A stretch of DNA of 64,000 nt from Streptomyces sp. NBC_00704. GTDB taxonomy: Bacteria > Actinomycetota > Actinomycetes > Streptomycetales > Streptomycetaceae. The notes beneath the pieces are model-generated. The model saw only the letters and a list, made by a program, of their open reading frames with translations, had not been told where the DNA came from and did not search any database. Numbering within the stretch: position 1 is the stretch's first letter; each line of letters opens with the position of its first letter. The position numbers were made by a program, and so were the translations under genes. This document shows positions 7,783-16,495 of the stretch, in pieces. The stretch lies in contig NZ_CP109000.1 in the NCBI RefSeq assembly GCF_036226605.1, forward strand, positions 744,001 through 808,000, given 5' to 3'.

Positions 7783-8525
7783 GGCTGCTCGGTGAGCCAC
7801 AGACGCTGTCCGTTCACTTCGGTGGCGGGCTTCTCCCAGACCCCGGCGATGGCCTCGGCCAGGTCCTTGACGTCCGTGAAGCCCGCGAACTTCGCGTTGG
7901 GGCGGTCGGCGCGCATCGCCTCGTGCACCAGCGCCTTCACGACCAGGATCGCAGCCGCGGACGTCGGGCCGTCGGCGCCCCCCGCCTTGCGGAAGGCGTC
8001 GGCGAGCGCCAGCGTCCACGCCTCGGCGGCGGCCTTGGCGGCGGCGTACGCGGCGTTGCCCGCGGTGGGCTTCGTGGCGCCGGAGGCGCTGATCAGCACG
8101 TACCGGCCACGGTCGCTGCGCTGGAGGCCCTCGAAGAAGGCGAGCGAGGTGTGCTGCACGGTCTTGATGAGCAGCAGCTCCAGGAAGTCCCAGTCGTCCA
8201 GGCTGGTCTTGATGAACGTCTCGCTGCCGCGCCAGCCGCCGACGAGGTGGACCACGCCGTCGACCCGGCCGAACTCCTTCTCGACGCGCAGCGCCCAGTC
8301 GCGGGTCGAGTCCAGGTCGAGCAGGTCGACGGGCTCACCGGTGACGGTGGCGCCGCCGGCGCCGTAGCGGGCCGCGTCCACGGCCTCCGCCAGACGCTCC
8401 GGGTCGTTGTCCGCGCCGACGACGGTGGCGCCGGCCTCGGCGAGCCTGAGCAGCGCCGCCCGGCCCGCGGGTCCGCCCGCGCCGGCCACCGCGATCACCG
8501 CACCGCTGAGAGCCCCGTTCCCCAT
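7779..8525 (-). CDS. Short-chain dehydrogenase/reductase (SDR) family protein
   Basis: 248-aa NAD(P)-binding Rossmann protein. The cofactor loop is AGAGGPAGRAALL rather than the usual TGxxxGxG, followed by GADNDPERL. Catalytic-type residues appear as LISASGATKPTAGNAAYAAA and KAAAEAW, giving S, Y and K in the SDR order. Substrate is unknown. ATG 8525 is preferred because AGGAGG lies eight bases upstream; a GTG at 8570 overlaps the previous stop (GTGA) and would add 15 residues. It sits between an unknown 465-aa protein and threonine aldolase, and is coupled to the latter. Confidence 0.85.
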   Translation of the reverse strand: MGNGALSGAVIAVAGAGGPAGRAALLRLAEAGATVVGADNDPERLAEAVDAARYGAGGATVTGEPVDLLDLDSTRDWALRVEKEFGRVDGVVHLVGGWRGSETFIKTSLDDWDFLELLLIKTVQHTSLAFFEGLQRSDRGRYVLISASGATKPTAGNAAYAAAKAAAEAWTLALADAFRKAGGADGPTSAAAILVVKALVHEAMRADRPNAKFAGFTDVKDLAEAIAGVWEKPATEVNGQRLWLTEQP

Positions 8526-8566
8526 GTTCTTCGCCTCCTGAGCAGTGTTCTCGGTACGCAGGTCGC

Positions 8567-9964
8567 TCACGCGGCGATCCGCTCGGCGCTGTCCGCCGTG
8601 ATGCCCCGGGTGGAGGCGATCACGCTCTTCAGCTTCTTGGACAGTGCCTCATAGAACATGCTCAGCGGAAACTCGTCCGCAAGCACGTCGTCGACGAGTC
8701 TGCGGGGCGGCTGGGTCAGGTCCAGCGCGTCGGGGCCCTTGGCCCACTTGGAGCCCGGGTGCGGCGCGAGGTAGGTGGAGACCAGCTCGTAGCCGGCGAA
8801 CCAGTGGACCAGCTTGGGGCGGTCGATGCCGTCGCGGTACAGCTGCTCGATGTCGGCGCACAGCTGGTTGGTGACCTGCGGGGCGCGCTGCCAGTCGATG
8901 TGCAGCTTGTTGTCCGTCCAGCGGATGACGTCGTGCTTGTGCAGGTAGGCGAAGAGCAGCTGGCCGCCGAGGCCGTCGTAGTTGCGCACCCGCTCACCGG
9001 TGACGGGGAAGCGGAACATGCGGTCGAAGAGGACCGCGTACTGCACGTCACGGGCCTGCGGGACGCCGTCGTCCTGGAGCTTCACGGCCTCCTTGAAGGC
9101 GGTGAGGTCGCAGCGCAGCTCCTCCAGTCCGTACATCCAGAACGGCTGGCGCTGCTTGATCATGAACGGGTCGAAGGGCAGGTCGCCGTGGCTGTGGGTG
9201 CGGTCGTGGACCATGTCCCAGAGCACGAAGGCCTCCTCGCAGCGCTTCTGGTCGTGGACCATGGCGGCGATGTCCTCGGGCAGCTCCAGACCCAGCACGT
9301 CCACGGCGGCGTCGGTGACCCGGCGGAAGCGGGCGGCCTCGCGGTCGCAGAAGATGCCACCCCAGGAGAAACGTTCCGGCGCTTCGCGGACGGCGATGGT
9401 CTCCGGGAAGAGGACGGCCGAGTTGGTGTCGTAACCGGCCGTGAAGTCCTCGAAGGTGATGCCGCAGAACAGCGGGTTGTCGTAGCGGGTGCGCTCCAGC
9501 TCGGCCAGCCAGTCCGGCCAGACCATGCGCAGCACGACGGCTTCCAGGTTGCGGTCCGGGTTGCCGTTCTGCGTGTACATCGGGAAGACGACCAGGTGCT
9601 GGAGGCCGTCGCGACGGTTCGCGGCGGGCTGGAAGGCCAGCAGGGAGTCGAGGAAGTCCGGCACCTCGAAGCCGCCGTCGGCCCAGACCCGCAGGTCCTT
9701 CGCCAGGGCGCGGTGGTAGTCGGCGTCGTGCGGAAGCAGCGGGGAGAGCTCCTCGACGGCCTCGACCACCCGCTCGACCGCCTGCTCGGCGTCCGCGCGC
9801 CGCGGTGCGTCCTCGGCCGTGAAGTCGATCGATCCGTCCTTGGCCTGCCAGGGCCGGATCTCCTCCACGGCATCCTTGAGCACGCGCCACGCCGGGTGCT
9901 CCACCACCCTGGTCGCCGGAGGAACCCGATCCTCCGTAGCTGCCTGCACAAGAATTTCCGTCAT
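8567..9964 (-). CDS. Conserved protein of unknown function (DUF6421-like)
   Basis: 465-aa cytoplasmic protein that I associate with the actinobacterial DUF6421 family; its reaction is unknown. There is no signal peptide or membrane segment. A possible metal site is the His/Asp cluster WDMVHDRTHSHGDLPFDPF near residues 250-270, with EE and further His residues later (HKHDVIRWTDNKLHIDW). ATG 9964 has GGAGG eight bases upstream. The ribosome site lies inside an 11-bp palindrome (CTCCACTGGAG, 9973-9983), which could mask it. It is first in an operon with an SDR and threonine aldolase, suggesting a linked small-molecule pathway. Confidence 0.75.
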   Translation of the reverse strand: MTEILVQAATEDRVPPATRVVEHPAWRVLKDAVEEIRPWQAKDGSIDFTAEDAPRRADAEQAVERVVEAVEELSPLLPHDADYHRALAKDLRVWADGGFEVPDFLDSLLAFQPAANRRDGLQHLVVFPMYTQNGNPDRNLEAVVLRMVWPDWLAELERTRYDNPLFCGITFEDFTAGYDTNSAVLFPETIAVREAPERFSWGGIFCDREAARFRRVTDAAVDVLGLELPEDIAAMVHDQKRCEEAFVLWDMVHDRTHSHGDLPFDPFMIKQRQPFWMYGLEELRCDLTAFKEAVKLQDDGVPQARDVQYAVLFDRMFRFPVTGERVRNYDGLGGQLLFAYLHKHDVIRWTDNKLHIDWQRAPQVTNQLCADIEQLYRDGIDRPKLVHWFAGYELVSTYLAPHPGSKWAKGPDALDLTQPPRRLVDDVLADEFPLSMFYEALSKKLKSVIASTRGITADSAERIAA

Positions 9965-10224
9965 GTCCCATCCTCCACTGGAGAACCTCGCGTCAGGACA
10001 CCGTATGCATATGAGGTTTCCTCCAGCAAGTGGACCCTCGGGAAATTATCCTGCCCGCCCGCTTCTTCACCGCACTTTTTCCTGTCAGACATGGAAGAGA
10101 CGACGCTTCCGCGAGGGCAGGACGGGTAGGGAACTCCGAGGACGCACGCGCCTCCCGTGCCGCCCGCGCGGCCGGCGGCTCGCGCGCTCCCCCGGCCCAG
10201 CCGTCGACGGAAACGAGTCCCGCC

Positions 10225-10908
10225 TTGAACTTCCTCACCATCGGCCACCGCGGAGTGATGGGCGTCGAGCCCGAGAACACCCTGCGCTCCTTCGTCGCCG
10301 CCGAGCAGGCCGGCCTGGACGTCATCGAACTCGACCTGCACCTGAGCAAGGACGGCGCGCTCGTGGTCATGCACGACCCCGACGTGGACCGCACGACCGA
10401 CGGCGCCGGGGCCGTCGGCGACCAGACCCTCGCCGAGCTGCGCGCCCTCGACGCGGGACGCGGGGAGCGCGTGCCCGTCTTCGAGGAGGTCCTGGACGCC
10501 GTGCGCACACCGCTGCAGGCCGAGATCAAGGACGTCCGGGCGGCGCGGGCGCTGGCCGAGGTGATCCGGGACCGGGACCTGACCGGGCGGGTGGAGGTGT
10601 CCTCCTTCCACGACGAGGCGGTCGCCGAGATGCGGCGGCTGCTACCGGGGGTGCGCACCGCGCTGATCGCCGGCCGCTACGACCTCGCCGTCGTGGACCG
10701 GGCCGTGACGGCCGGTGCCGCCACGCTCTGCCTCAGCCTCAGGCGCCTGACGCTGGAGATCGTCGAGGAGGCCCGCAAGCGCGACCTGCGGATCATCGGC
10801 TGGGTGGTCAACACCCAGGACCAGCTGCGGATCGCCCGCGCCTTCGGACTCGACGGCGTCACCACCGACCACCCGGAGATCCGGCGCACCGGCCGCTTCA
10901 CCGCCTAG
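10225..10908 (+). CDS. Glycerophosphodiester phosphodiesterase
   Basis: 227-aa GDPD-family TIM-barrel enzyme that hydrolyses glycerophosphodiesters to glycerol-3-phosphate and an alcohol. The catalytic and metal residues are in IGHRGVMGVEPENTL (His-Arg and Glu-Asn), then ELDLHLSKDGALVVMHDPDVDRTT (Glu-x-Asp and His-Asp), and later AEIKD. The end shows IIGWVVNTQDQ and GVTTDHPE, also typical. No signal peptide, so cytoplasmic. The start is likely TTG 10225 (LNFLTIGHRG); the frame is open further upstream to 10030, but that part looks non-coding and low-complexity. It converges on the next gene with 22 bp between stops. Confidence 0.88.
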   Translation: MNFLTIGHRGVMGVEPENTLRSFVAAEQAGLDVIELDLHLSKDGALVVMHDPDVDRTTDGAGAVGDQTLAELRALDAGRGERVPVFEEVLDAVRTPLQAEIKDVRAARALAEVIRDRDLTGRVEVSSFHDEAVAEMRRLLPGVRTALIAGRYDLAVVDRAVTAGAATLCLSLRRLTLEIVEEARKRDLRIIGWVVNTQDQLRIARAFGLDGVTTDHPEIRRTGRFTA

Positions 10909-10930
10909 CAGCGGCGGCGGGCCGCGGCGT

Positions 10931-11470
10931 TCAGACGAGTTCCTTGACCAGCAGCTCGAACTCCAGGTCGTCGCGCTGCGGGATGCCGAAGCGCTCGTCG
11001 CCGTAGGGGAAGGGGGTCATGCGTCCCGTACGGCGGTAGCCGCGGCGCTCGTACCAGGCGATGAGGTCCTCGCGGACGGAGATCACGGTCATGTGCATCT
11101 CGGTGACGCCCCACTCCTCGCGCGCCTCGCGCTCGGCCCGCGCCATCACGGCCTTGCCGAGTCCGCCGCCCTGCGCGGTGGGGCTGACCGCGAACATGCC
11201 GAAGTAGGCGTGGTCGCCGCGGTGCTCGAGCTGGCAGCAGGCGACGATCCGGCCGTCCTGCTCGGCCGTGAGCAGCCTGCAGTCGGGGGCCTCGACGACC
11301 GCGAGCACGCCGTCGGGGTCGGTGCGCTGCCCCTGGAGGATGTCCGCCTCCGTGGTCCACCCGGCCCGGCTGGAGTCCCCGCGGTAGGCGGACTCTATGA
11401 GCCGGACGACGGCGTCGACGTCGGCGGGGGTGGCGTCGCGGAAGGTCAGGTCGGTGGCGGCGGTGTCCAT
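10931..11470 (-). CDS. GNAT family N-acetyltransferase
   Basis: 179-aa Gcn5-related acetyltransferase. The acetyl-CoA-binding motif A is readable as GMFAVSPTAQGGGLGKAVMARAE (R/Q-x-x-G-x-G/A form), and motif B as DLIAWYERRGYRRTG. It begins MDTAATDLTFRDATPADVDAV, the usual start of the fold. Substrate unknown. ATG 11470 has GGAG upstream; an ATG at 11545 would add 25 unconserved-looking residues and overlap the divergent VOC gene. Confidence 0.88.
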   Translation of the reverse strand: MDTAATDLTFRDATPADVDAVVRLIESAYRGDSSRAGWTTEADILQGQRTDPDGVLAVVEAPDCRLLTAEQDGRIVACCQLEHRGDHAYFGMFAVSPTAQGGGLGKAVMARAEREAREEWGVTEMHMTVISVREDLIAWYERRGYRRTGRMTPFPYGDERFGIPQRDDLEFELLVKELV

Positions 11471-11543
11471 GCGGGCGATCTCCGGTCTCTGACATGTCTG
11501 GGGCACGGGTGAGCCTAACTCCGCGCCGGTAGGCTCCGGATGC

Positions 11544-11942
11544 ATGGTGCACGTGCTCAGCAGCAGGATTCTGCTCCGTCCCGCCGATCCCGACCGCTCC
11601 CGCGCCTTCTACGGGGAACAGCTCGGCCTGGCCGTCTTCCGCGAGTTCGGCACCGGGCCGGAGCGCGGCGTCGTCTACTTCCTCGGCGGCGGTTTCCTGG
11701 AACTCTCCGGCCGCGCGACGGCGCCGGTGCCGCCCGACCCCGCGGTACGGCTGTGGCTTCAGGTGGCGGACGCGGCGGCCGCGCACGAGGAGCTGCGGGC
11801 GAAGGGCGTCGAGATCGTCCGTCCGCCGGTGCGGGAGCCGTGGGGCCTGGTCGAGATGTGGATCGCGGATCCGGACGGCACCCCGATCGTCCTGGTGGAG
11901 GTGCCCGCGGACCATCCGATGCGGTACCGCCCGGGCATCTGA
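11544..11942 (+). CDS. VOC (glyoxalase/bleomycin-resistance fold) protein
   Basis: 132-aa single-unit vicinal-oxygen-chelate protein with the two beta-alpha-beta-beta-beta modules: SSRILLRPADPDRSRAFYGE then LGLAVFREFG, and VADAAAAHEELRAKGVEIVR then PWGLVEMWIADPDGTPIVLVE. Members bind a divalent metal and act as lyases, dioxygenases or drug-binding proteins; the role here is unknown. It is divergent from the GNAT gene, their presumed start codons being only 73 bp apart. Confidence 0.85.
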   Translation: MVHVLSSRILLRPADPDRSRAFYGEQLGLAVFREFGTGPERGVVYFLGGGFLELSGRATAPVPPDPAVRLWLQVADAAAAHEELRAKGVEIVRPPVREPWGLVEMWIADPDGTPIVLVEVPADHPMRYRPGI

Positions 11943-12291
11943 GTCACCGGCACGACGGGCCCCCCGGGGCCTGCCACCGGGCCGGGTCCGCCCGGGTCCG
12001 CCCCAGGCCCTCCTCAGGCCCTCCTCAGGAGGATGCCGGTCGTGATGAGGATGCCGGTCGTGGTGGCGGCCGTTGTCCCGGTTCCGCCCGTTCCCGGTTC
12101 CGCCCGTTCCGGGTTCCGTCGGCTCCCGGTTCCGCCCTGGGCCCTCGCCGTCGTCCGCTGCCCCCGCGCCGCCGCGTTCGCTCCGTGGGGCCTTCCGACC
12201 AGGGGCTTCGTACCGAGGCGGTCAGCGGATGCCGTCGTCCGGGGGGAGGCTTAGCGTGCTGGAAGGGGTCCCCTTCGTCGGAAGGAACGTC
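11943..12291. other. Intergenic stretch with C/T-rich imperfect repeats
   Basis: 349 bp between two co-directional VOC genes. The centre (about 12070-12140) repeats variants of GTTCCGCCCGTTCCCGG several times, and 12005-12065 repeats GCCCTCCTCAG and GATGCCGGTCGTG. No convincing gene, palindrome or promoter was seen, apart from GAAGGAA at 12281, the ribosome site of the next gene. Confidence 0.5.
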
Positions 12292-13056
12292 ATGAAGCTC
12301 GACGCGCCCGTGCCCGGCGGGCCCTGCTGGGCGGAGCTGGGGACCGGTGACCTGGAGACGGCGAAGCGGTTCTACGCGGAGTTGTTCGGCTGGCGCGCGC
12401 AGACGGATCCGCGGGAGGAGGCGGGCGGGTACACGGTCGCGCACCTCGGCGAGCGGGCCGTGGCCGCGCTCACCCCCCTGCACCAGCAGGCGCAGCCGTG
12501 CGCCTGGAGCGTGTCGTTCGCGGTGACCGACGCGGACGTCAGCGCGCGACTGGTCACGGAGGCCGGCGGCAAGGTGATGGTCGGTCCGATGGACGTCTTC
12601 GACGCGGGCCGCTTCGTCGTCGCCCTGGATCCGGCCGGCGCCGCGTTCCAGCTGTGGCAGGCGCGGACCTTCCCCGGCGCCGGCCTGTTCAACGCGCCCG
12701 GCTCGCTCGGCTGGGTCGAGCTGCTGACCCGCGATCCGGAGCGGGCGGAGACCTTCTACACCACGGTGTTCGGCTGGACCGTCGGCTCCTCGGAGAACTA
12801 CGTGCAGTGGGGCGTCGGCGGCGCGGACTTCGGCGGCATGATCACCATGGACGAGAAGTTCGCGCCGGAGGTGCCGCCGCACTGGCTGCCGTACTTCGCG
12901 GTGGCCGACGTCGGCGCCGCCGCCCGGACGGCCGTCGAGGCGGGCGGCACCGTCCTCATGGAACCGACCGCGGTGCCGGACGGTCCGCGCATCGCCGTGC
13001 TGCGGGACCCGCCGGGCGCGGCCTTCGGCGTGTACCGCGCGGGCGACGAGGGGTGA
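12292..13056 (+). CDS. Two-domain VOC family protein
   Basis: 254 aa with two tandem VOC domains. Domain 1 starts PGGPCWAELGTGDLETAKRF (Y-A-E-L-F-G-W follows) and domain 2 starts LGWVELLTRDPERAETFYTT, each with the same order of strands. Proteins of this shape are common in Streptomyces and mycobacteria and are usually annotated as glyoxalase/bleomycin-resistance proteins; the substrate is unknown. ATG 12292 follows GAAGGAA by five bases. It ends 120 bp before the convergent MarR gene. Confidence 0.88.
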   Translation: MKLDAPVPGGPCWAELGTGDLETAKRFYAELFGWRAQTDPREEAGGYTVAHLGERAVAALTPLHQQAQPCAWSVSFAVTDADVSARLVTEAGGKVMVGPMDVFDAGRFVVALDPAGAAFQLWQARTFPGAGLFNAPGSLGWVELLTRDPERAETFYTTVFGWTVGSSENYVQWGVGGADFGGMITMDEKFAPEVPPHWLPYFAVADVGAAARTAVEAGGTVLMEPTAVPDGPRIAVLRDPPGAAFGVYRAGDEG

Positions 13057-13176
13057 AGCCCACGAACACCCCGACCGCCCCGACCGCCCGGCAGGCGACG
13101 GCCCGCGGCCGCCGCAGCGGCGCGCGACCCACTGGCCTCACGCCACCTCGCGCCACCTCGCGGCCGAGCCCGCCGC

Positions 13177-13905
13177 TCAGACGCGCAGCGTGCGCAGGTG
13201 GCCCTCCAGACGGCTGAGCAACTCCCCCAGCAGGTCGGCCAGTTCCCCCTGGCTGCCGCCGTCCAGAGCCGACAGGACCGCGCTCTCGTAGGCGAGCTGC
13301 TCGGGCATGACGCCGTCGACGAGGTCCCGGCCGGCGTCCGTGAGGCGGAGGTGGGCGACCCGGCGGTCCCGGGTGTCGCCGCGCCGTTCCACGAGCCCGC
13401 GCTCGGTGAGCTGCTTGACGCGTTTGGTGACCGCCGCCCCGGAGGAGAAGGTCTCGCGGGCCAGCTCGCCGGGGGTCAGCTCGTGGCCGGTCCGGCGCAG
13501 CGCGCCGAGCAGGTCGAACTCGGGCCGGCTCAGCCCGACCGCCCGCAACGGCGCGTCCTCGGCCTGCTGGAGCAGGGCGGCGCACCGGTTGACCCGGCCG
13601 ATGATCTCCATGGGGCCGGTGTCCAGGTCGGGCCGGACGGTCTGCCACTGCCGTACGACGGCGGCGACGGTGTCGTTGCGCGCCGCGCCGCCGCCCGCGG
13701 CCGGGTCACCGCCCCCGGCCTGCTCGGAGGCAGCGGTGCCGCCGGCTGACGAGGGGGCGCCTGCGGGGTCGGGCGTTTCGGGGTTCGTGGTGCCGGGAGC
13801 GGCGACGGGGGCGTCCGCCTCGGGGCGCCTCCCCGGGGTGTTCCCGTCCGCGGCGCCCTCCGGCGTCCCGTTCCCGGCCGCCGCCCGTCCCTGCGTCGCC
13901 GTCAT
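13177..13905 (-). CDS. MarR family transcriptional regulator
   Basis: 242 aa. The first 75 residues are a low-complexity Ala/Gly/Pro stretch, followed by a standard MarR winged helix: LSRPEFDLLGALRRTGHELT, recognition helix LARETFSSGAAVTKRVKQL, and wing LVERRGDTRDRRVAHLRLT. MarR repressors usually release DNA on binding phenolic or other small aromatic ligands. Its ATG overlaps the stop of the FUSC exporter gene (ATGA), so the exporter and regulator are translationally coupled. This is the usual design for an efflux pump controlled by its own ligand sensor. The long disordered N-terminus is unusual. Confidence 0.92.
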   Translation of the reverse strand: MTATQGRAAAGNGTPEGAADGNTPGRRPEADAPVAAPGTTNPETPDPAGAPSSAGGTAASEQAGGGDPAAGGGAARNDTVAAVVRQWQTVRPDLDTGPMEIIGRVNRCAALLQQAEDAPLRAVGLSRPEFDLLGALRRTGHELTPGELARETFSSGAAVTKRVKQLTERGLVERRGDTRDRRVAHLRLTDAGRDLVDGVMPEQLAYESAVLSALDGGSQGELADLLGELLSRLEGHLRTLRV

Positions 13906-15614
13906 CGCCGCACGTCCTCCGCTCTCCCGTTCGCGTCCCGGTCCAGGAGCAGCCCCTGGCGCCGTACCGTCGTCGCGAGCGTACGGTGTCCCGACTGCTC
14001 GGCCGTCACGACCCGCTCCTGGGGCAGGGCGCGCTGCCACCATTCGCCGGCCGCCGCGTCGGCGGTCGCGCGGAGGTCTACCAGGGCGGCGGCGAGGGCG
14101 CGGCGGGCCGCGTCCACAGCGCCGGGGGCGGGGCGCGGCTCCGCCACCAGGCGGGCGGCGTGCTCCCGGGCCTGTTCGACCGCCGTCAGCGCCCCTTCCA
14201 GCCGGTCGCCGGCCCGCCGGTTGGTGACGGCGACCGCCGCGGCGAAGCCGACCGCCGCGCCGACGAGCGTGTCCACCAGCCGCTCGGCCATGAGCCGGCC
14301 CGGGTCCTGGAGCTGCGCGAACTCGGTGATGAGCAGGGCCATCGGGGTCACGCAGACGGTACCCAGCCAGTAGTTGCGGCTGATCAGCGCCTCGGCGCCG
14401 AAGTTGAGGGCGAGGCAGACCAGGACGAGCGCGGCCTGGGCGAGATGGGCGAGCGGGACCAGCGCGGCGAAGGCGAGGACGCCGACGATGTTGCCGACGA
14501 CGCGCTGCACCGCGCGGCTCCAGGTGAGGGTGACGTTGGCCTGGTAGAGGGAGGCCGCGGTGACCAGGGCCCAGTAGGGGCGGCCGACGCCGAGGGCGAG
14601 GGAGGCGTACCCGGCGAGGGCGCAGCCCAGGGCGGTGCGTGCCGCGAGGGGTGCCAAGGAGCCGAGACGATGCCTCAACGGCGTCCGGTCGGCGGCGAGT
14701 TCGATGTCGACGCCGAGGAGTTCGTCGTCGTCGGCCAGGTCGGCGGGGCGGGGGACGGGTGCGGTGCCGCGCAGCTCGCGTGCCCAGTCGCGCAGCCTGG
14801 CCGGATCGGTGTCGGCGGGGGCGGCGAGGGCGATCTCGGCCCGCACGACGAGCCGTTCCAGCGCGCGGCGGTTCTCCCCGGCGGGCGCCGACAGGAGCGT
14901 CTGCCAGGCGGCGTGCACGGCGGCGGCCGCCGCGGCGCGGGCCCGGTCCTCGCCCTCGTCCACCGTGTGCGCGTCGACCCGGGCGGCGGCCGCGTTCAGG
15001 GCGTGCGCGGTGGCGCGCCGCTCGGGGCCGTGCGGACGGACCGGTGCGGGCGCCATGCCGACCAGCCAGGCCCAGCCGCCCGCGGCGAGAGCGAGACCGA
15101 GATGGCCGGGGACCTGTCCGAGGGTCTGCGGCACGAACAGCGACGCGGAGCTGATGAAGGTGAGGACCACGTTGCCGGGCGGCCCGAGGCGGGTCGCGTC
15201 GCAGACGGCCTTCTGCGCGGCCGCGAGGAGCGCGCCGACGGTGACCAGGATCACGGGCGACGCGGTCAGCGAGGCGGCGAGCAGGGCGACGGCCAGGCCG
15301 CTCGTCATGCCGAGGACCACCAGCGCCAGCACGCGGGCCCGGGCCGCGTAGGGGCGGTTGTGGGCGTAGAGGGCGCACAGGGAGCCGGCCATCGTGTACA
15401 CGGCCAGGTCCAGCCGTCCGAGCGCCAGCAGGAGCAGGTTCGGCGGGGCGACGGCGGCGATCACGCTCAGGGCGGGCTTGAACCAGATGTCCGAGGGGCG
15501 GCCGAGCCTCAGGGCCCCGGCGAGGGGAAGACGGCGGCCGGGGCGCTTGCGGGGCTCGGGGAGGGGCCGCCGCCCGGGCCCGGGTCGCTGGGGGGTCGCA
15601 CTGCTCATACCCAT
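13902..15614 (-). CDS. FUSC family membrane transporter (aromatic acid exporter-like)
   Basis: 570-aa inner-membrane protein of the fusaric-acid-resistance/aromatic-acid-exporter superfamily. It has an N-terminal block of about six membrane helices (KPALSVIAAVAPPNLLLLALG onward), a long soluble alpha-helical region rich in Ala/Arg, then a second helical block (ARTALGCALAGYASLALGVG, then YWALVTAASLYQANVTLTWS) that matches the FUSC core, followed by a cytosolic tail. The start is ATG 15614 or 15608; neither has a ribosome site. It is first in an operon with the overlapping MarR gene. A palindrome (15621-15630) lies just before the start. Confidence 0.88.
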   Translation of the reverse strand: MGMSSATPQRPGPGRRPLPEPRKRPGRRLPLAGALRLGRPSDIWFKPALSVIAAVAPPNLLLLALGRLDLAVYTMAGSLCALYAHNRPYAARARVLALVVLGMTSGLAVALLAASLTASPVILVTVGALLAAAQKAVCDATRLGPPGNVVLTFISSASLFVPQTLGQVPGHLGLALAAGGWAWLVGMAPAPVRPHGPERRATAHALNAAAARVDAHTVDEGEDRARAAAAAAVHAAWQTLLSAPAGENRRALERLVVRAEIALAAPADTDPARLRDWARELRGTAPVPRPADLADDDELLGVDIELAADRTPLRHRLGSLAPLAARTALGCALAGYASLALGVGRPYWALVTAASLYQANVTLTWSRAVQRVVGNIVGVLAFAALVPLAHLAQAALVLVCLALNFGAEALISRNYWLGTVCVTPMALLITEFAQLQDPGRLMAERLVDTLVGAAVGFAAAVAVTNRRAGDRLEGALTAVEQAREHAARLVAEPRPAPGAVDAARRALAAALVDLRATADAAAGEWWQRALPQERVVTAEQSGHRTLATTVRRQGLLLDRDANGRAEDVRR

Positions 15615-15620
15615 CAATTT

Positions 15621-15630
15621 AACATGTGTT
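15621..15630. promoter_or_regulatory. Candidate MarR operator before the FUSC-MarR operon
   Basis: AACATGTGTT reads as AACA-TG-TGTT, a perfect four-base inverted repeat with a two-base centre, in a local AT-rich island (15612-15650) that stands out in this GC-rich genome. It is 7-16 bases upstream of the FUSC start and about 215 bp from the divergent DUF5134 gene. MarR sites are typically short AT-rich palindromes like this. Confidence 0.4.
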
Positions 15631-15843
15631 TTACCCGTGAAATATTTCGGCGCTCCCTCCCGTGCTCCCGTGCACTCCCATGCGCCCGCGTGTACGCGCC
15701 ACGACATGGGCATCGCATTCCTCGACGGCGGACGCCCTGCGGCTGCCGAGCGCCACCGAGCCGCCGACGGGCGGCGGGTGACCACCGGCGGGCAACGCCG
15801 AGCGGGGAATGTCGAGCGAGGAACGTCGAGCGGGGAGGTGCGC

Positions 15844-16392
15844 GTGCACGGACCGGCTTCGCCCGGCTGGCTGCTCGTCGCGTTGTGCGCGGCGACCGGG
15901 GCCTACTGCCTGCTGCGGATGCGCAGCGGGGTCGAGGAACAGAGACGAGCGGCGGGCGGCGAGGCGCTCATGGGCTTCGGCATGGCCGCGATGGCGGTGC
16001 CGCCGGCCGTGTTCACCCCGCCGCCGTGGGCGTGGCCCGTCTACGCCGCGGTCTTCGGCGCGGCCGCGCTGCGTGCCCTGTGGTCGGTCAGGACGGGCGC
16101 CCACCACCTGCACCATCTGGTGGGCACGGGGGCCATGGTCTACATGGCGGCGATGATGGCCGGCGCTCCGGCTCACGGACACGGCCACGGCCACGGCGGC
16201 TCGGGGGTCCCGCTGCTGACGGGCGCACTGCTGGCCTACTTCACCGGATACGTGCTCCTCGCGGGGGTCAGACTGCTGCCCGCCGCCGGCGCGGGCGGCG
16301 TCGCCGTCGCGTGGGGCGACCGGCCCGAGGTGGCGCGGGCGTGCCGTCTGTCGATGGGCATCGGCATGCTGGCCATGCTGCTGACGATGTGA
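15844..16392 (+). CDS. DUF5134 family membrane protein
   Basis: 182-aa multi-pass membrane protein typical of Streptomyces. Hydrophobic helices fall near residues 6-24, 43-60, 63-80, 94-110, 125-150 and at the end. A His-rich cytosolic or periplasmic loop (APAHGHGHGHGG, about residue 116) and GAHHLHHLVG just before it could bind metal. Function unknown. GTG 15844 follows GGGAGG with six-base spacing. It is divergent from the FUSC-MarR operon. Confidence 0.8.
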   Translation: MHGPASPGWLLVALCAATGAYCLLRMRSGVEEQRRAAGGEALMGFGMAAMAVPPAVFTPPPWAWPVYAAVFGAAALRALWSVRTGAHHLHHLVGTGAMVYMAAMMAGAPAHGHGHGHGGSGVPLLTGALLAYFTGYVLLAGVRLLPAAGAGGVAVAWGDRPEVARACRLSMGIGMLAMLLTM

Positions 16393-16495
16393 TCCGCGCC
16401 CCGGGGACGGGGGGTCCGGCAGTGGGGTGCCGGATCGCGTGGGGGCGCGGCGTTCGGGGTCGCTTTCGGCGGGCCCGATCGGCGAGGATCGTCGT

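Noticed and set aside
16427..16495. Longer start of the PAP2 gene
   Set aside because: The upstream in-frame ATG adds a charged, unconserved-looking segment before the first membrane helix; ATG 16496 gives a typical PAP2 start.
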